A DNA stretch of 64,000 bases from Phoenix dactylifera (taxonomy: Eukaryota > Streptophyta > Magnoliopsida > Arecales > Arecaceae): contig NC_052402.1 in NCBI RefSeq assembly GCF_009389715.1, forward strand, positions 20,912,956 through 20,976,955, read 5' to 3'. Within the stretch, counting starts at the first letter, position 1, and each line of letters begins with the position of its first letter. The notes under the pieces were generated by a model. That model saw only the letters and a list, made by a program, of their open reading frames with translations, did not search any database and was not told where the DNA came from. Of the stretch, positions 59,422 to 64,000 are shown one piece after another. The position numbers were made by a program, and so were the translations under genes.

Positions 59422-62025
59422 ATGTATGGTAGAAGGTCATTAAGGGATAAGTTAACCCCATTTGATCCTGAGATTGAAAGAACTTTTCATCACAACCTGC
59501 GAACTGTAAACCAACCGTCGATCACTACAATGGGTGAACATATTAGAACCCTGAATGAATTATTCGCTCCTGCATCCGCTAGTCCACCTACATGTATAGT
59601 ATTGCCAATAAATAATGCAACCCAATTTGAAATTCGGGCTGCAACAATAAACATGTTACCCAAGTTTCATGGGTTCGAGAGTGAACAACCCTATATTCAT
59701 CTAAACAAATTTTTGACAATATGTCAAACGTTTAGAAATCAAAACTTAGATGAAGAGGGTATTAAATTAAGGTTATTTCCCATGACTTTAGAGGATCGTG
59801 CTGCTGCATGGCTGTATTCCCTAGCTTCAAATTCCATTACATCATGGGAACAACTATCTAGGAAGTTTATGGCTAAGTTCTATCCTATGGTAAAGACTGA
59901 AAAAATTAAGGATGCCATCAGAACTTTTAGAGAAAAATCTGAGGAGGAATTTTCCCAAACTTGGGAACGGTTCCATGACTTGTTGGTCAAATGCCCACAC
60001 AATGGGCTTGATAAGGCTGATCTAGTACATTTCTTTTACAAAGGACTACCTCCGGCACATAGAAACATGATTGAGTCCATGCACAAGGGTAGGTTCATGG
60101 ACCAAATCCCGGATCAAGCCTATGAATTTCTTGTTGACTTAGCCGAGAACGCCCAAAATTGGAGTAGCTATGGTGAGGAAGTAAATAGAGATGAGTTCGG
60201 GTCCAGAAAACTAAGTAATTATGAAATGAAAGCAAACCCAGAACTCAAAAATGTCATGTCCAATCTGGTGACTGGAATGAACAACTTAAGCAAAAAGTTT
60301 GATGCTTTCACTGTTTCCACTAGCTCGAGTTCATATAAAGAGTTAAATCCCATCATGAAAGTGGATCATGAGTCACATAGTTTATGTATCTTGTGTAATA
60401 GTTCTGAGCATCTAGTGGAGTGTTGTCCTAGTTTACCCACCATAAAGGCCGAGCAAGCAAATGCTCTAAATTCATATAGTGCCTTCAAAAAGCCCACTCC
60501 TAATTCATTCAGTCCAGTCTACCACCCTGATAATAGGTTCCATCCAAATTTCTCATACAAGCAAAATGAACCTATTCAGTATCAAAGTGGTCCACCAGGT
60601 TTTCAGAACAACTTCCCCAGGATAGGTCCACCACAAATGAACCAACCTTTGGTTCCATCTGTACCGCCTTATAATGCCCCTATCCCACAGCAACCTTCAC
60701 AATTAGAAACCATGATGGCTAATATGATGAAACAACAACAAGATTTTATCAAGCAACAATAACAGACCAATACAGCCCAAGCCCAGACTAACCAATTCCA
60801 TGCGCAAGCAATTGCAAAACTTGAGGTTAGTCTGAGCCAAATAGCTAACTCTCTAGGGGATAGGAAGAAAGGTGAACTACCTAGTCAACCAGTGCCTAAC
60901 CCTAGTAGACAACAAAATCAAGGTCAGATAGGTCAGTATCAAATCAATTCTAATGGAAATCCGACCTATGAAGTCCAAGCAATTACCACTTTAAGGTCTG
61001 GCAAGCAAGTGGACAATAAAGTCCAACTTCCTGAAAATGAAAAAGAAAATAAAACTGAATCCAATAAAAACCCTATTCAGAAGAGGGGTCAAGAACAGGA
61101 CAAACCGGAAAAAAGGGAAGAACCCATAGAAACATACAAACCCAAGGTTCCCTTTCCCAGTAGACTTCAGGACTCCAAGAAACAATCTAACTTTGATGAA
61201 ATCATGGAAGTCTTTAAAACTGTTCAAATAAATATACCTTTTCTCAATGCCATAAGACAAATTCCCTCCTATACAAAATTCTTGAAAGACCTCACCACGG
61301 TCAAAAGAAAAACAAGTATTCCTAGGCAAGCTGTTATGGCTGCACAAGCCTCATCCCTCATTCAACAACAGATTGCCCCGAAATTCAAAGACCCTGGTTG
61401 CCCAACTATTGAAATAAAAATAGGAGAGACGATCATCCAAAGAGCTCTATTAGATTTAGGAGCCAGTGTAAATCTACTTCCCTATTATGTGTACCAAAAG
61501 TTAGGTTTGGGAGAATTAAAGCCTACAAATATTACCCTTTCCTTAGCAGATAGGACAGTGAAGTACCCCAAGGGAATTGTAGAGGATGTAATAGTGAAAG
61601 TAAATGAGTTTTACTATCCTGTGGACTTCGTTATCCTTGAGACCGAACCTGTAATACATCCAGACAATCACACACCTATAATCTTAGGTAGACCCTTCTT
61701 AGCCACAGCAAATGCTGTGATCAATTGTCGGAATGGGATGCTGAAGTTATCTTTTGGCAATATGAAAGTCGAACTTAATGTCTTTAATATAAGTAAACAA
61801 CCACCAGACGACAAAGAAATCAATGAAGTTGACATGATTGAAAGTCTGGTTCAGGAGACTTTCTTACAAACTTATAATAAGGACCCTTTAGAAGTTTACC
61901 TTGCCCATTCTGAGGAAGTGGTCGAGCATGCACCCCCTAGTTCTGTTCCTCTTATAAGCATAGATCGTCACCAGCCAACTGTTCTTCCTTGGACTCTTCC
62001 AAAACTATTCTTAGATAATGGTTGA
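59422..62025 (+). CDS. gag-pro: Athila-like gag-protease polyprotein with one internal TAA
   Basis: The first part (59422-60762, 446 aa) is the gag: IRAATINMLPKFHGFESEQP, NKFLTICQTFRNQNLDEEGI, DRAAAWLYSLASNSITSWEQ, RKFMAKFYP, a CILC..HLVECC zinc-knuckle-like cluster and a Pro/Gln-rich end. A TAA (60760-60762) sits in a Gln-rich run, and the same frame continues unbroken through 60763-62025. That part includes a basic/acidic linker and an aspartic protease with ALLDLGASVNLLPYYVYQKL, LSLADRTVKYPKGIVEDVIV and IILGRPFLATANAVINC. DLGAS in place of DTGA is usual for Athila proteases. The protein ends LPKLFLDNG, where RT should begin in an autonomous element. The TAA may be a CAA-to-TAA mutation or a programmed readthrough site. 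Confidence 0.9.
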
Positions 62026-63424
62026 AAAAAATGGCGATTTACATTTTGTCTGGCTGAAGACATAAAACTTAGCGCTCTTGGGAGGCAACCCAACATGTAA
62101 ATATTTTCAAAAAAAAAAATGCAGGTTTGTGATTTTTGCCCCTATTGTCACTTTACCTACCCATATTAGGTAACTTCTCCTCTATCCTATTACTGTTTTA
62201 AATTTTCTTTCACATTGAGGACAATGTTAGATTTAGGTGTGGGGGAGAGAATATTTTTGATGCAATTAAAAAAAAATATTAAAATTAAAAAAAAAATAAA
62301 AAAAAGGGGGATTTCAAATTTTTAACTCAAAATCTAATCTTTTTGGCTGTATAAAGTAGGAATTGCTTTGACAATAGCTTTGAGTTAAGGAATATGATAG
62401 CAGTTTTAGCTTGAGTTGTCGTCCCACCTATCTTCTGCTAACATGATACAAGATGAGTTAGCACCTACACATAAGCACATGAATAGTGGGGTATGTAAAC
62501 TTACGACTAATATGAATACTTTTAATCTTCGGGATAATTTAGAGTTATATGTGTGATGAACACCCTAACCTAACCAAAAAAAAAAAAAAAGAAAAAAAAG
62601 AAGAAGAGATAAAATAAAATAATGAGTTTAATTTAAGTCTCCTCACTGAGTAACCGGGCCTCCTGCCTGGCAAGCAGCGAGTGTTCGCGTAAAAAGGTGA
62701 GGACATTGAGATTAAACTCTGAGTGACTAATTTGGCCTTGAAGCCTAGTTAACTTGAGTTATTAAGCCTATTAGGGTGTCTCTACACCTAGTGCCCTGAG
62801 CCATCTGGATCGGGAGTCATTGGCCTAACACTCGCTACATGGGTTAGCTAGAAAGCTTAATAAGGCTAGATATTGCACAAGTCATTCTTCTTAGCATTCA
62901 GTCTGAAAAAAAAAAAAGAATAAATAAATCCGGGGTGTTCATTACCATTTAACTCTAGAAAGTCTTGAAAATTGGAGTGATCATGTTGGAAGTAAGTGAA
63001 AGCCACTCATTTATATGATACTATCTTGCACCTCACTACATTCTTGACTTGTTAGCAGATAGATGGGGTGTAATGAAACTTGAGTTAGAGTCTGTTTAAA
63101 TATGATAACAACAAGTCTCTATTGTCCTTGCAATTCTAGTTTCATACAATAATACTTGTTCAAATTTCGAGTTAAAATTTGGAAATTCCTGACTGATGAA
63201 GTTTGTGGGTAACTTCACTGCAAACCCTCACGAGACAACACTCGTCCGCTAAGGGTAACCTAGGGGTTTAACGGCTTGTTGCACATGCTAAGTGCAATCG
63301 TAATGCTCTACGAAAGTGAGTATTTATCTTAGGATATTTATATAATAAATAACACTTTTGCTCTCTCATTTTATCATTTTTGCACTGAATTGCTAGAGAC
63401 TAGCAATAAGCTAGTTGGGGGGTG
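62026..63424 (+). other. non-coding 3' region of the Athila-like element
   Basis: Contains AGCGCTCTTGGGAGGCAACC (62072-62091) and ACATTGAGGACAATG (62212-62226) followed by GTGTGGGGGAGA (62239-62250), motifs that in Athila-type elements follow the pol gene. Poly(A)-rich runs at 62266-62306 and 62574-62600. A six-G run at 63417-63422 precedes the 3' LTR as the polypurine-like tract. No RT or integrase in any frame. Confidence 0.7.
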
Positions 63425-64000
63425 TGATAAGAGCACAAAAGTGCGACCTACATGTTACTAAAATTAGTGTTATTGTTAACCGATAATAATAAATTCACTA
63501 GATTAATATTATATTTGGATTTAACATAGATTAGTATAAATTATAGATAAAATGCACATTGAGTACAAATTTGACTTCAGATCGGGTCCGAATCGGATCC
63601 ATTTCTTTTGAGCTTTTGGAAAATAATTTTGGGCAAATCTAAATTTGCCATAAGGTGCTGGGTGACCCATGACTTGAAAGAATTGCACTTGACCTCCAGC
63701 CAGAATAGATGACCCAAAATTTCGTATCATACTATATGACTAATCGGATGGAACTTGATGTCTCCCATATCCTCCCAGCCGTCCGCACGCATCACAAAGC
63801 TCCCGGCTCCTCCCTCCTTCCGCGTTCAAGATCCACCGCATCCGTGACACACCTCTGCACCCACGGATCCATGTCCTTCCCGTGGTCCCGTTCTTCAACG
63901 CCTCAGCCCGCCAGCCGGCCACACCTTCCGCTCCTTCCCAGCAACCAAAGAAGGAAGTCCTTCCGCGTGCCAGCCACCGTGCCAGCAACGCCCGGAATCC
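63425..64000 (+). repeat. 3' LTR of Athila-like element (cut by window end)
   Basis: Starts TGATAAGAGCAC and aligns without gaps to 56395-56970. Four differences: 56399 G/63429 A, 56694 A/63724 G, 56773 T/63803 C, 56887 A/63917 G, all transitions. The short minus-strand frames here repeat those of the 5' LTR and are not genes. Confidence 0.95.

Larger units (their letters stand above)
56395..64000 (+). mobile_element. Athila-like non-autonomous Ty3/gypsy element (3' end beyond window)
   Basis: Nested in the RT of the Tat element. 5' LTR 56395-58188, primer-binding site 58195-58211, leader, gag-protease 59422-62025, a non-coding 3' region, G-run before the 3' LTR, 3' LTR from 63425. If both LTRs are equal in length the whole is about 8.8 kb. 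No RT, RNase H or integrase is present between protease and 3' LTR (only 1.4 kb), so it depends on enzymes from another element. The LTR pair is 99.3% identical over the 576 bp available, so insertion is recent. Confidence 0.9.

Noticed and set aside
60991..61347. Minus-strand 118-codon frame
   Set aside because: Antisense shadow of the gag-protease frame.

Overview
The window is plant nuclear DNA. Genes have GT-AG introns, TATA boxes and plant-specific families (DUF4228/PADRE, PPR, plant mobile domain, 20S proteasome PBB), and they sit in a repeat-rich matrix of Ty3/gypsy LTR elements, a LINE tail, MITE-like elements and microsatellites. Protein style and repeat types suggest a commelinid monocot, perhaps a palm. 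That placement is inference, not something the sequence proves.

Layout. 0.4-0.8 kb: small DUF4228 gene (minus) with a TATA box. 1.4-6.8 kb: repeats, with a hAT-like MITE built of GGGTCGGG blocks, the broken C-terminal tail of a polyphenol oxidase, and a 1,029-bp Tourist-like (PIF/Harbinger) MITE with TTA target duplication lying in what looks like a decayed LTR. 10.3-16.1 kb: a complete eight-exon proteasome subunit beta type-7 gene (minus; 274 aa reconstructed exon by exon) with a probable extra 5'UTR exon. 19.1-20.9 kb: a diverged tandem duplication and a frameshifted PPR pseudogene. 23.5-24.7 kb: intact intronless mitochondrial PPR gene (minus). 25.0-25.5 kb: 5'-truncated LINE keeping its RNase H domain and poly(A). 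28.0-28.5 kb: RopGEF (PRONE) pseudogene fragment that still shows an intron. 31.6-34.8 kb: plant mobile domain gene (plus, two exons, 726 aa) with TATA box and a long CT tract in its leader. 36-43.6 kb: mostly GTACCGGTACC-rich dispersed repeats plus a few exon-like pieces that I could not name.

47.6-64.0 kb is a nested retrotransposon complex. A minus-strand Tat-clade Ty3/gypsy element supplies a 3' LTR, a plus-strand additional antisense ORF (aORF) with its own TATA box and two introns, a 117-bp tandem array organised as 234-bp dimers, and integrase/RNase H/RT. Its RT is cut by a young Athila-like element whose paired LTRs differ at only 4 of 576 comparable sites. The inner element carries gag-protease but no RT or integrase, so it is non-autonomous; it runs off the right edge of the window.

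The host genes act in unrelated processes: proteolysis, mitochondrial RNA or translation, and PMD-type nuclear function. There is no operon-like logic. The most unusual material is in the retrotransposon complex: the antisense gene with its own promoter signal, the nascent satellite, the gag-protease stop, and the transition-only inactivation pattern.
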